Assembly: GCA_036346375.1 (NCBI GenBank)
Contig: CM070520.1
Coordinates: 16,689,791-16,753,790, forward strand
DNA length: 64,000 nt
Direction: 5' to 3'
From: Guadua angustifolia
Taxonomy: Eukaryota > Streptophyta > Magnoliopsida > Poales > Poaceae
Shown here: positions 32,590-43,142 of the stretch, in pieces
Numbering within the stretch: position 1 is the first letter of the stretch
Layout: each line of letters starts with the position of its first letter
Position numbers and translations under genes: made by a program
The notes under the pieces: generated by a model
Database searches by the model: none
The model's input: the letters and a program-made list of their open reading frames with translations, nothing else
Told to the model about the DNA's origin: nothing

Positions 32590-32966
32590 CTTTTTTAGAG
32601 TGCATGGCTAGCATTTTCTGAGGCTAGCCAATAAATTAAAATTTAGTACAAAAATAAAAAATCAACATCACAGATGGTTCTAAAGAAGAACCGTGTGTCA
32701 TAAGGTGATCATCCCAGACGGTTCCAAAGTGGAACCGTATATGATGTGGGCCTCTTCACAAAAGATTCTACTTTAGTACCGTCTGGGATGATACTACATC
32801 ACAGATGGTTCTAAATTAGAACCGTCTGTAATGAGTTTTTCAGATGAGTTGGAAAACCGTCAATGACGACCTATTGTTATCACCGACACTTTGGTACAGA
32901 TGATTCACAAAATCGTCTGTGATGTGGTTTGTGAACCGTCCTGTGATGTGGGTATGTGCAGTAGTG
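32590..32966. mobile_element. CACTA right-end fragment
   Basis: It ends GTGCAGTAGTG (CACTACTGCAC reversed) after a run of subterminal motifs (cacagatggttct...gaaccgtctg). The start (gcatggctagcattttctgaggctagcc) matches 24620-24650 in reverse. No left terminus was seen. Confidence 0.7.
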
Positions 32967-32981
32967 AATGTACCGACAATA

Positions 32982-33240
32982 CTGTTCCCTCTAGTCATAA
33001 ATACATGTCGTCGTCGTAGAATGTGTGCAATCAAACTTTTAAAATTTTGACTATCGATATCTTTTAAAATATAAAGATTGAATATATGAAAATCATATGT
33101 ATAGTTTTGTCTTAAAAGGTACTTTCATAATTTAATTTTATTGGGTTATATAACTATATTATGACATAAATCATGGTCAAAATTGTATTTGATGATTGTA
33201 TTGATGTCTAAACCGATGTGTATTTTTGACTGGGGGGGAG
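32982..33240. mobile_element. Stowaway-like MITE
   Basis: TA lies on both sides (32980-32981, 33241-33242). The left end CTGTTCCCTCTAGTCATAAA and right end TTTTGACTGGGGGGGAG are diverged inverted repeats similar to the 7905-8137 element. Confidence 0.6.
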
Positions 33241-33242
33241 TA

Positions 33243-33880
33243 AATTAGCATCCCAAAATTTTTTAGTGTAGGTTCTGTACAACTTGGGAACTGCGTCGAG
33301 ATCAGTTGGGATGGTTGGGAGCCAATGCATTATCAAACGACTTGTGGACACACATGAGCTGCTCATCAGTGCAATCAAATTTACATTTACCACTTTATTC
33401 ATTCATTTCATAATGTAACTACATCATCAGATCTACGAATTATGCTGGTTTAAGGCTTAAGCGCAGTTGCATGCGAGTTATGAGACTATAATAGACACTG
33501 CCGGCACAGAAGGGTCGTGGTGCCATCTAAATGACGTCATAAATTGGATATATGTGAGAATTGAAGAATGTGCAGCTTTTTTGAAAAACTACTCTACTTC
33601 TAATTAATACTTGTAAATTGTAGTACTCCACACTATTCTTTTTTAAGTGATGGTTTTATTTTTTATTGTCCCTGAGATGCGACTTTGATCATTACTTTCT
33701 GTAACTTTATCTTATTATTGTATACTAAAAATTATAATATTATTAAAGTATTTTTAACAAAAAAATTAATGTATAATTTTCATATGATCAATCTAGATAG
33801 TTTTATAAATATATTAGTAGTCAAACTTCACACAGTTCTTTTCTCTCTCTTTTCTGTGAGGCACTATTTCACCTTTTTTT
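33243..33880. other. No recognised gene
   Basis: Intergenic. The end (33830-33880) resembles the region before the copia insertion at 190-220, so it is the upstream part of unit F. Confidence 0.35.
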
Positions 33881-34127
33881 CACTTGCAAGTTTTGTCTAG
33901 AAAATCTGATATACTTCCCAATGCACTGCTACAGCATGAAGCCTAATGCAAGTGAGGTAGGTAAAAACTACCGTACGTAAAACTTGCCACCAACTAAAAG
34001 AGAGCCGTGATGTGCACTTAATGGTTCTTGCAGATTCACAGCCAGACAAGTGGTGATCTACTGAACAAAGTCGTATCCAATTGGAGAGCCGGAGAGCGCA
34101 ACGTACCATATAAGTAGATGACCATAG

Positions 34128-34960
34128 TATATGTATGGGCTCTATAGTTTGATGACAAATTTGCCTCGTCAAATCTTATCAAAATATGCTATTGGTAAAA
34201 TTTGGTCGTCAAATTGGTTACCAATATTTTCTCTAAAGATTGGCAAAAAAAAACTAGTAGAGTCAAGAGAGAAGAAAATTCTGTCAAATTTGGTAGCAAA
34301 CCTAGTGCTAACGGGCAAATATTAGTAAACATTGAAAGCAAACCAAACATGCTCATAATACGTGCATCACCAAGTTTCATTGTGCTCTGGTTGCCAACAA
34401 GGCAACAACCCTGGATGGAAATGGAAAGCTTAACTGATTGGCGTAAGGCGATTTTGCCACCTCAATTATTTGTATTTAAATTGAACTGTATGGGCTTGGG
34501 AGGCATATGGAGATTTGATTGTTCACTTTCATTGCAAACCACTGAAAAATATATATCCTGACGATGATAAGTTACCTTTTCTTATTTTTTATGTTTACGA
34601 GTTATATATCGCAACTTTGCACGAGAACTCTTTTAATGTTCTATGAGTTGGTTCTGATAAGCAGTAACAGAAAAGCTGCAACTATTTCTCTCTTGCTCGG
34701 CTCCAAAACAAAGAAAACTACCCAATTACCCAAGTTTCCTCCATTTCTGCTCCTTTGTAGGTTGATGCATCAATTGGTCCATCACTGGGGCAAGCTGATA
34801 ATGCAGGTGCATTGTGCCCTAGTGCTGCTCATCTTTGACTATATCAGGTTATCAGCCCAGTAAGAACTTGGAAAGAAGCCAGGTCAAAGTGGGAGTTCAC
34901 CTTGCCGGTGACGAAAGACTACCACTGTACGCTGTCAGTCAAGAATTCGAGGTACTATTA
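34128..34960 (+). ncRNA. candidate 21-PHAS precursor, unit F
   Basis: The upstream part (33885-34140) matches 3925-4180 of unit A. About 230 bp of MITE-like sequence (roughly 34137-34360) lies between the TATA-like box and the leader. The site is degenerate. The intron region runs from a weak donor (gataagttacc, about 34566) to an acceptor tcctttgtag ending at 34760. Exon 2 continues to about 34930 and matches 6760-6940. Confidence 0.45.
34491..34512 (+). promoter_or_regulatory. degenerate miR2118-type site, unit F
   Basis: TGGGCTTGGGAGGCATATGG keeps the canonical GGGAGGCAT core but has lost the CAGGAA end that pairs with the miRNA seed. It is probably not cleaved. Confidence 0.45.
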
Positions 34961-35389
34961 GCACTGGAATATTGAGAGGAGTTTTTAAGTATAGATGTGA
35001 ATTTATCATGTAGATTTACACTAATTTCCATATTTACCCTCTAAGTAATGTACAGTGTTGATTTATTGTTCGTTTTTCCTTTTTATTTTTTTCCCTGGCT
35101 CCCCCGGCCCTGCGTGACAAGAACAAATGCCCTCCATACATGCCAATGTTCTAGCAAATTTGGTAACTGAAGAAATAGCAGCTGCGGTCTGTTCCAAACT
35201 TCCAATTGCTTCTGGTCACTGCAAGCGGCCAAGTAAAGACAGGTTGAATGCCTCCACTTTTAAGACGAGTATTATCTAAGTAAGCATGTACATTAGTTAA
35301 TTCCTCACAAAATGGGTCATTGATAAGATGAGCAAAGGTTAGCTAGTAGCATACATGCACCAAACATTGTTGTTTCGTCGCATATATAT

Positions 35390-35564
35390 TTTTTTTTTAG
35401 ATAATGGGAAAGAAATCCCGGTCTCTGCATAAAGCATACGACCAAAATACAAAGTATTCAGCTAGCAAGCTGGTCTCCAATACAGGGAAAACTGAAAACT
35501 AAAAAAATCAGAGACAAAGTCTATTATTATTCCACCATCCATTCTTGGCAAATATTTGTAACGA
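35390..35564 (-). mobile_element. 5'-truncated LINE (or SINE) insertion, 175 bp
   Basis: A perfect 17-bp target duplication, tttcgtcgcatatatat (35373-35389 and 35565-35581), flanks an insert whose minus strand ends in an A tract (T run at 35390-35398 on plus) after cccattatct. The sequence before the tail (gagaccgggatttctttccc) resembles plant L1 3' ends. Confidence 0.85.
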
Positions 35565-35804
35565 TTTCGTCGCATATATATATCCACCACAGCCATTGGA
35601 TCCATGGATGGCTCTAGTTATCGCATCTCATGATGCATTGGAGAATTTTCCCATGAAGTATGGTAGCTATGCAAGTTATGGTCAAGATATGATACTGCAA
35701 AAAAACACGTGTTTGCACTGAAGGAGTGAAGGCAGTGCAGCCTTGTTGGTGTGCTCAGCAATTGGGCAGCGACCACAATGAACACATGTTGATACACACG
35801 CGCG

Positions 35805-35805
<1 letters not shown>

Positions 35806-35835
<30 letters not shown>
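35806..35835. repeat. (TA)n microsatellite
   Basis: A pure TA run of about 28 bp just before an inverted-repeat element. Confidence 0.9.
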
Positions 35836-35839
<4 letters not shown>

Positions 35840-36210
35840 ATGATTTCATACTCCTAGGTGTACGTACTCCCACCTTCAGTATACCATTTAAATGATGTTG
35901 TTATACCTCTTTATCCTTTTAAGTATACTCTAATACTAATTACAAGATACTCTAAAGTGAGTTCTCTGAAAAATTTCATTAAAGTCCACCCTTTATTACA
36001 ATATTTGTTTATATATTCTTTTTACATATGGAAAAAGGTATATAGTAAAAAAAATAAAGAGTTCTGATGAAATTTTTTCAACTATGTTGCATTGAAGTAT
36101 CTTAGAATTATTATTGGAGTATACCGAAAGTGATAAAAGAGTATAAAGCATTCGTTTAAGTGGTATATTAGAGATGGGAGTATGTACTCCCGGGAGTATG
36201 GAAAAGGCTT
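35836..36210. mobile_element. MITE with long inverted repeats, copy 1
   Basis: The left arm (catactcctaggtgtacgta, then cagtataccatttaaa) is repeated inverted at the right (tttaagtggtatattag ... tatgtactcccgggagtatg), with arms of about 130 bp. It is non-coding and the class is uncertain. Confidence 0.65.
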
Positions 36211-36233
36211 CCTATATATATAGAGAGAGAGAG

Positions 36234-36605
36234 GAAGACTCTTTTCTACTCTTGGGAGTAATCACTCCCTATGCCGTATCTCACAACGTATGGGGTATCT
36301 CATATGACGGAGGGTATGTAGGTGAAGTATACAAGTATATAAGATCAACTAAGTGGCATGTATATTTTTTCAGAGGTGGTATGCACATTTTTGGATATAC
36401 TCCTTTTTATATACATATATGAAGGTATTTACAAAATACACTAAAAATCATGAACTCCCTTGTAATTTTTTCATGTGACTCACATTGAAGTATCTTATAA
36501 TTAGTGTATGAATGTACCCAAAGTGGTAAAGGAGTATTTCAAGTTCGTTTAGGTGGTATTTCAGATGTGAGAGTAACTACTCCCAATAGTAAAAGATATT
36601 TTTCC
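36234..36605. mobile_element. MITE with long inverted repeats, copy 2
   Basis: A second element of the same kind lies directly after the first. Ctcttttctactcttgggag at the left pairs with ctcccaatagtaaaagatat at the right. The right arm (gaagtatcttataattagtg) matches copy 1 (gaagtatcttagaattatta). Confidence 0.6.
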
Positions 36606-36617
36606 TATTCCTATAGA

Positions 36618-37100
36618 TATATATATGGGCGACCATACATAAGACAGCAGCTGCAGCTCTGTTTATATTCTAGTTCAAAAAACTCTCGATGGGAATGCAA
36701 TGCTCGTGATGGCATGCCAAGCAGCAGCTACTTCTGCCATTAGAGTTATCGGCTACTCAATTTCGATCATGGGCTTGGGAAGCATCCGGGAATTTGGCCA
36801 GTCAATACCTAAGCAATGTCTGTGGTAAGTGACCTCTCTAGATATATCACTATTGCTCTCTTGTCATTTTCCCCCTTCTATCGCAAAACTCACATCAAGT
36901 TTTTACTGAACTCCTATGGTCTTTGAGTAGACTCTCTATGGAGCCTAGGATCCACTATAAATTTCGAAATTAAGACCGAACATTAGTATCAAATGTTGGT
37001 TGAGTTTTCAGACGTAGTAGAGAATTCATTTATGCATAACAAGGTGGCTCAAGAAGAAAAGGGGGTTGAAGTTGAACTGAATGCAACAAATTTCCCTTAT
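36618..37100 (+). ncRNA. candidate 21-PHAS precursor, unit G
   Basis: The TATA-like run TATATATAT (36618-36626) lies 152 bp before the site. The leader matches 17616-17700. A consensus donor GTAAGT starts at 36825 in the shared context aagcaatgtctgtggtaag. No acceptor was fixed and there is no conserved ORF. Confidence 0.55.
36770..36791 (+). promoter_or_regulatory. miR2118-type target site, unit G
   Basis: It contains GGGCTTGGGAAGCATCCGGG and is followed by aatttggcc. Relative to other units it has one extra base near the 3' end, so pairing would need a bulge. Confidence 0.45.
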
Positions 37101-37780
37101 ACAGAGGTTAATCCCTCCATTCGATAATATAGGGCACATTTTTTTGAATAGCTTGTGTCTATAAATATAAGATGTTTTTCATATTCTAATATACAATAAG
37201 CATGTTGTTCCAAATATCCAATTTTACTGGTATTCTCTACATGTATCCATTAAATATTATCTGCATGCATCTATTAAATATATATAGTACATGGATATAG
37301 TGATTAGGGGTATTCTAATTATTTTTAATGTACTTTGCAACGTGGCAGAAAGAAATCGAATGGCTTTGCAACGTGGCACGCCTGACGGACGATCCCGCGG
37401 CGGCTCAGCGCCGGCATCTACTGGTGCCCTGGCCATCGACACCCATCCTCATCTGATGCTCATGCCGGCCGTTATGTCATGTTTGTCGACTGCCACATGC
37501 CTGCCGACCGGGACCAGCGGCTGGACGTGCAATCTTCATGACAACAACGCTAGCTAGCTGATGGGATGTTCTTGATATGTTCGATGTTCAATTATGTATA
37601 AAGAGAGTTTTACCAGTGAGAAAATATTCGAGATCAAAACCACAGGTAGGGTTGGAAATAAATCAAGCTAAATCTCTGTTTTTTCGAGCTTTTTTCGAAA
37701 TTGACATAGTTTGATTTAAAATCATTTTATTTATAGTTTGGAATTATTTTTACAATCGAGCTAACGAGCCGAGCCAGAGC
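37101..37780. other. No recognised gene
   Basis: The beginning (taatccctccattcgataatatagg) looks like a Stowaway-type end, but no partner end was found. A GC-richer stretch at 37340-37540 has short frames without family features. Confidence 0.3.
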
Positions 37781-37990
37781 AAAATCTAATTTCATTTGAA
37801 ATTGACTCATTTCAATGTTTAACCAAAGAATGAGAGTAACTGGCGCAATTTTAAACCGAGCCAACGAGCCCTACAAACGAGCTTTTTTTTTTTCCAAGCC
37901 CTAATGTCCACAGGCAAGTTGTATGTTCTCGGCGTGACGAGTCCTTTGTCATTGAAGTGTAAGGAATTGTCCAACGTAACGCAGTTTTGG

Positions 37991-38370
37991 CGCCCACTGG
38001 AATTTGGCCTGTCGGTAGCTAAGCAATGATCTGAGTAAGTAACCATGCATGTCATCTCCTTTCATTTGTCACGAAACCTCCAGTAAGTTTGCGCAAAGAT
38101 CTCTAATTAGTTTCTTGTAGGCACTACATGTAGAGCTAGCCTAGCCTCCGCTGTCAAATTAATGTCCTTAACTAAGGTTGACATATATCAAAGCTTCCAA
38201 TTGGATTTACGGACCTGGCTAGCAGACTTGCAGTACTTGATCTATGTAGTGGATTAAGAACAAAAGGGCTGAGTCTAATTCTAATGCAACAGACTTAATT
38301 AACTCACTAAAACAAAAGCTACCTTTTTACTAACTTGATTATTTGCCATGTCGATCTATGTTGTAAAGTC
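37991..38370 (+). ncRNA. eroded PHAS-like unit H
   Basis: The target-site block is reduced to ccactggaatttggcctgtc, but downstream the unit is well kept: aagcaatgatctgagtaagt with the donor GTAAGT at 38035-38040 matches units B and G. The site loss suggests a dead or recently orphaned copy. Confidence 0.45.
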
Positions 38371-38380
38371 TGTATACTTA

Positions 38381-38612
38381 AGGTGTGTTTGGTTGCTTGT
38401 ACCAAGTGGTACATGTATGAGATGATTCAAGAAAAATATCATCTATATGTTTGGTTGCTTGAAAGAAACCATCCCGTCCTAGACCTATTGATACAAATTT
38501 GAGGAATATTCCATATAAATACTGAACTATTTCATTCGCCCAAAACAATATAATCAAATGGTACAGAACTATCCTATCCCATTCAACCTCATCCCACCAA
38601 CCAAACACACCC
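38381..38612. mobile_element. Tourist-type MITE, family 2 copy 1
   Basis: TTA flanks both sides (38378-38380, 38613-38615). It begins AGGTGTGTTTGGTTGC and ends CCAACCAAACACACCC. Its reverse complement matches 61711-61938. Confidence 0.85.
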
Positions 38613-38891
38613 TTATTTAATTAGATTATTTACCCCATTTCAAGATTTATTCATGCACTTGCCCTCAAGAACTGAAGAAGAATAAGAAGATTACTAGCTA
38701 CCACTTGCTCGGATAAAACACTTCACGCAGGCCGTATCAGAGCTGCTCGGTGGAAATCAACTCCCTGTCGCATTGCTAGTCGGATGCCACCATGGAGGCA
38801 AATTAACCGATTGTCCAATGTAGGGAGCGAATTAAAATCACAATCATGTTATCTGGATCAACGTGCAAAACGTACACACGTTGTAATAATA

Positions 38892-38930
38892 CTAGCCATG
38901 TGCCCGCGCGTTGCAACAGAAACTCAATTT
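38892..38930 (-). mobile_element. Helitron-type 3' end (minus strand)
   Basis: On the minus strand it reads ...gttgcaacgcgcgggcacatgg followed by CTAG and then T. This is the typical end of a grass Helitron, with a GC-rich hairpin about 10 bases before CTAG. The body would extend to the right. The 5' end was not identified. Confidence 0.6.
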
Positions 38931-39046
38931 GCGATAAAAAGTTTATTTGCAAAGAGCACTAACAGTGGCAAAAGTGGATAATTAAAGAGCAGTGGTAAAG
39001 ATAGGTAATTTTGATGAAGTGACGTGGGAAGAACCATCTATGGTGT

Positions 39047-39215
39047 CACTACTACAGAAAATCTTATCATAGATGGTTCAAAATCGTCATCTCAGATGGT
39101 TTTGTGAACCGTCAGTGACAATGTGTCAGTGATATAAAGGCACATCACAGATGATTTGAAAACCATCTGCGAAAAGAGACATCACAGACGGTTCTAAACA
39201 AGAACCTTCTGCGAT
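39047..39215 (+). mobile_element. CACTA left-end fragment
   Basis: It starts CACTACTACAGAAAATC and contains several inverted motifs (catagatggttc, cacagacggttct, aagaaccttctgcgatg) like those at 24530 and 32660. No matching right end was found. It lies within the presumed Helitron block. Confidence 0.7.
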
Positions 39216-40650
39216 GAGAGAATAGCAATAAACCAAATAACACAAAATTGAACCATTGGATGGCAGGACAGTGAGCATTACAGAGCACCCAGAAAAAGCA
39301 AATGCAGCAAATGTGTTGGCCAACCATTCTTCAAGAGAAACGTGTTGTTTCTTTTACCTTTCTTCTAGTGTGTTTGTGGCATTGTTATTGGCATGATCAT
39401 TGTGCTTTTTGGTGTTGGCCAACCATTGAGTGAATATTTTGGCATTGTCGTTGGCATGATCACCATGTGATTGCCAACCATCGTGTGTTTGTGTGTTGGC
39501 AAAATCATGAAATCATCAATACAAAGCATGGAAATAAAACAACAGAGGAGGAGGGATTAGTGATCTTGAACATGATGAAACAGGCAAGTGACAGGAGGAG
39601 CAATTGTGCAATGCAGAAACATGGAGGTGGCTTCGACAGTGTGCGATGCCTTGCGCTCGGCATACACCTTGTTCCTGTTAGCCGCAACACCTGACCTGAC
39701 AATGTGCTATTCGTCTGCAGGAAGTTCCTCTGAGATAACACGAGATGAAACGGAACAGAAGATTGATTGTATCGACAAAACAGATTCAGAGTTTTGAGTT
39801 CCTGAACACAGCAATTGCGATGCGCAAACTCCCCGCATCCTTTTCTGGGTTTTATTGTCAGCTTTAATTAGAACAGCAAGTTACAGATAGAATTGCTAAA
39901 CACCAAAACAAACTCTAACCGAATCAGAAACCAACTTATCTAAACCTCCAGTTGCTTAACCGACAACAGAAGGGACCTGGTCTCTCTTTAAACTGAGGAC
40001 CAACACAAACTCCTGTCTTCAGTCGAACAGATATGCAAACCCAGTTAGCATCAAACAAACAGAAGAGTACAAGATTTGATAACTACAGTTCCTCGTAACG
40101 AGTTGCCAGCCATCCTCGACTTCAGTAAACACATCAATGGACACAGGAGAGGATGTTGCCGCGGCGTCGCCGGTAACCTCCAAAGTCATGCCAATGCAGG
40201 CGCAACTACGCACCCTCGGGGAAAGAGGGCAGCACAACTTGGACAAGAACCCGAGAGGAGGTCCGAGACACGTGAGTAGGCTTAGAGAAGTCGGTACGAC
40301 GAGGCATTGTCATAACGGAGATCAGCGCAACGGAGGAGTTCTTGGCAGCAGCGAAGGTATCGATCGATGATGAGCTAGCTTGCTTCCGGTGACAGCGAGG
40401 CTAGCTACCTGCTCTCTACACAAGCGTTGGGGAGGTGAACACGGCGACGGCGAGTTGGCACAGCGCCACAGTTTAGACATGACCATAACCGAGAAGTGTC
40501 AGGGAGGAGGAGCTCATGGTGGCAACGTCGAGCTTGGTTCGTCGTCGGCACTCTTTATTGGCCTCTCTCCGGAGCTTCTCGCAGTAAGAGGTCGAGAGTC
40601 GAGACACCCGTGGGCCGTGGCCCAGCGCTCTAGGATAGCGTGCGAGGTCG
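39216..40650. other. No recognised gene; possible captured fragments
   Basis: A GC-richer stretch at 40100-40640 resembles gene-derived DNA by composition, but no frame shows a known domain. The phrase gttggccaaccat occurs several times at 39315-39480. It lies between two opposed Helitron ends, so capture is possible but unproven. Confidence 0.3.
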
Positions 40651-40653
40651 CCC

Positions 40654-40783
40654 AACAAGATGATCTATTTAAATACTCTTAATGTACTCACAGCTTCAGA
40701 TCCATAAATCTGATAAAACTAGAAATATTCAGCTTCATCAGATCCACAGATCTAATAGAACTGAAGCTCTACCAAACACACCC
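40654..40783. mobile_element. truncated Tourist MITE, family 1 copy 3
   Basis: It matches the right part of the 30822-31042 element, ends CTCTACCAAACACACCC, and is followed by TTA. The left third is missing. Confidence 0.7.
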
Positions 40784-40909
40784 TTAGCCAGCCCGTCAAT
40801 TGAAGCGTCAATCATGCCCCCCATCCAGGAACCTGCCACCGTCCAACATGTACTAGCTAGCTATCGAGCGTTGCTGGCATGCATGGGACAAAAAAAATGG
40901 AGATGCTAG

Positions 40910-41860
40910 TAAATTTCTCTAAAAGAAACCCTTAAAATTATGTATTTCATGGCAACATATTTTTGTTTTAGCTCTTATATTTCTACATAGGTACCCTTTA
41001 TAGCGCTGAGAATTGCCGAGACGCCAGCCCCTCCACCTGTCTCCTTGCCGATTTTGCAAAAAACCCTTACATTTCTTCGAAATTACGTATAGGTCCTTCT
41101 GAATTACAAATAGGTCCTTCGTGATTTTTTGTGAGACAAAAATATATTTTTTCCCTTCGCGTTTAGGTCCCTGGCGCGGTATTTTACAGAAAAACCCCCC
41201 GTTAATTACAAATCGCGGGCAAGCCCTTTTCTAATTTTTCAGGATAGCGAGCAGGTCCAAAAATTAACAAACAGGTCCCTGGTTCTTACGTCGAGTCCTT
41301 TCTCCGTTTTTCGAAAAAATGTTTTTCGCCACAAAAAAAACACGTTTTCCCGGAAAAAAGTATTTTCGCCTCAGAAAAACGCAGATTCGTCGAAGATTTA
41401 TAGCGACTTATCGATTTGCCGATCCGTTTTTATCGGAAAAAATGTTTTCGCCACAAAAAAAACGCGTTCTTCCCGGGAAAAAAAATTTCGCCACAAAAAA
41501 AACATGTTTTCCCTCGGAAAAAAGTTTTCGCCACCAAAAAAACGCAGATCCGTCGAAGGTTCGCGTTTTTCCCGAAAAAAAAGTTTTCGCCACAAAAAAA
41601 AACAAAAATCCGTCGAAGGTTCGCGTTTTTCCCGAAAAAAAAGTTTTCGCCACAAAAAAAAACGCAGATTCGTCGAAGATTTATAGCACCTTATCGATTT
41701 GCCGATCCGTTTTTACCGGAAAAAATATTTTCGCCACAAAAAAAACGCGTTTTTCCCGGAAAAAATGTTTTCGCCACAAAAAAACACGCTTTTCATGGAT
41801 TCGCCGATGGGTCCTATCGACTCTAGAAAACGGCGCAGCGTAGCGCGCTATTATTGCTAG
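40910..41860 (+). mobile_element. Helitron-type element with 3' end at 41860
   Basis: The end reads ggcgcagcgtagcgcgc, then tattattg, then CTAG (41857-41860) followed by T, matching the Helitron 3' hairpin-CTAG rule. A 5' end may be the TCTCTAAAAGAAACCC near 40915, but the expected preceding A is not there. The interior repeats aggtcc phrases and holds a minisatellite. No Rep/helicase gene is present. Confidence 0.55.
41319..41795. repeat. tandem repeat of TTTTCGCCACAAAAAAAA units
   Basis: At least nine units of variable length contain ttttcgccacaaaaaaa followed by a cgttttcccgg type link. A longer unit with cgcagattcgtcgaagattt and cttatcgatttgccgatccg occurs at both ends (about 41385 and 41662). 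Translations give the repeated KKVFATKKT phrase, an artefact. Confidence 0.85.
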
Positions 41861-41861
41861 T

Positions 41862-42870
41862 ATTACATTAATTTTAGTCGAATCTTGCTCTGTAAATCCC
41901 TAAAAAAAAGAACGAATCTTGTGATGTTTTACGTGGCTTGTGATAAAAATGTTTGGCGAATGCGTTCGTTGACTATGTTAAATCTAAATTTAAAGATCAG
42001 CAATGTGTGATGTTGAATAAAGAGAACAAAAGTTTGTTCATAATCAAAAAGAACTTAAATAGATGATTCCTTGGTAAAAGTCATATGAGTAAAATGTGGT
42101 GAGTGAGAATTCATAGTTTTGGAGTATGCTTTTCCCCTCCTCATCTTAGCATCCTTCTTAAGGACACAACAGTTCCCTATTTAATAATCAAAATTTTCTC
42201 TAGAAGTTGTTGCAGAGCCTAAACTTGTAGACTCTATAGGAGAATCCTCTAGAAACTTAATTACGGTAAAGCCTAAACACTAATAAAGAGCGTTACATAG
42301 AAGTATGTAGGAGGGAGGACTTAAAGTCCAAAGAACCGTCATTGTATTTGTATATCAAACGATAGGAAATAAATAAAATGACTCGTATCATTCTCATTTC
42401 ACTCAACTTTAGAGTAGCAATAAGTTGTCACGTGCAATCTAAATTGATACATAAATTTATGAGAAAGAAAGTTAAAACGAAAATATATTAAAAATAGCAT
42501 CTTGTCAATAAATAGTGTTTTTTCAAAGCCCAAAAATATGGAGAAATAGCAATGTTAGGAACAAAATTAACTAGATTTTTTTAAAAAAATTACTAGATTA
42601 ATAATGCAACACAAATCCGGTGCTACAGAGAGCTGCCACCGGCGGCTCAGGGACGCAGCATGAGGTGACAGGTAGCAATCTTAGGGGCAGTAGTCGACGT
42701 AGGCGAAGGCGGAAGGAACAGAGGGAGAAGCTGAATAAAAGACACAACTAAGGATTTCACAAGTCAAAGAAAGATAAAGAATTGTAGAACAAGAAATGCA
42801 CCATTCAATTGTCTCAGCAATTACAATTGAAATGGATTAGAATAAGGAATGAATGCACGTTGTATCATTC
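41862..42870. other. No recognised gene
   Basis: AT-rich intergenic sequence with a small GC-richer patch at 42620-42730. No features seen. Confidence 0.4.
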
Positions 42871-42871
42871 G

Positions 42872-43142
42872 TAGGGCTGTTTAGGGGAATTATAGCTTTT
42901 CTAAAAAAAACTATTTTCTTGAGCTTTCTGAGCTAAATAAATTGTATAGCTTCTTATAAGAAACTATTTAATAAATAACTAATTTCTCTCAACAACAAAC
43001 TGTAAAAGCAAGTTCAATCTAGTTTTCGTTAGTTATATATAGCTTTTGACTTATGTTAAAAACCACTAAAAAATTGAACTGTTTGGAGGTTTATTAGCTT
43101 TTTAAAAACTAAAGCTAGCTTTAATCCCCAAACCGAGCCGTA
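42872..43142. mobile_element. MITE, class uncertain
   Basis: The left end TAGGGCTGTTTAGGGGAATT and reversed right end TACGGCTCGGTTTGGGGATT are imperfect inverted repeats about 270 bp apart. The interior is AT-rich (agcttttgac, agcttttt). The flanking duplication could be only TA. Confidence 0.6.

Noticed and set aside
40019..40682. Cluster of overlapping short ORFs in GC-richer DNA
   Set aside because: No domain, no consistent frame and no splice structure. Kept only as possible captured DNA.
41319..41843. 174-codon Lys/Phe-rich ORF
   Set aside because: An artefact of the ttttcgccacaaaaaaa tandem repeat. Several frames are open on both strands.
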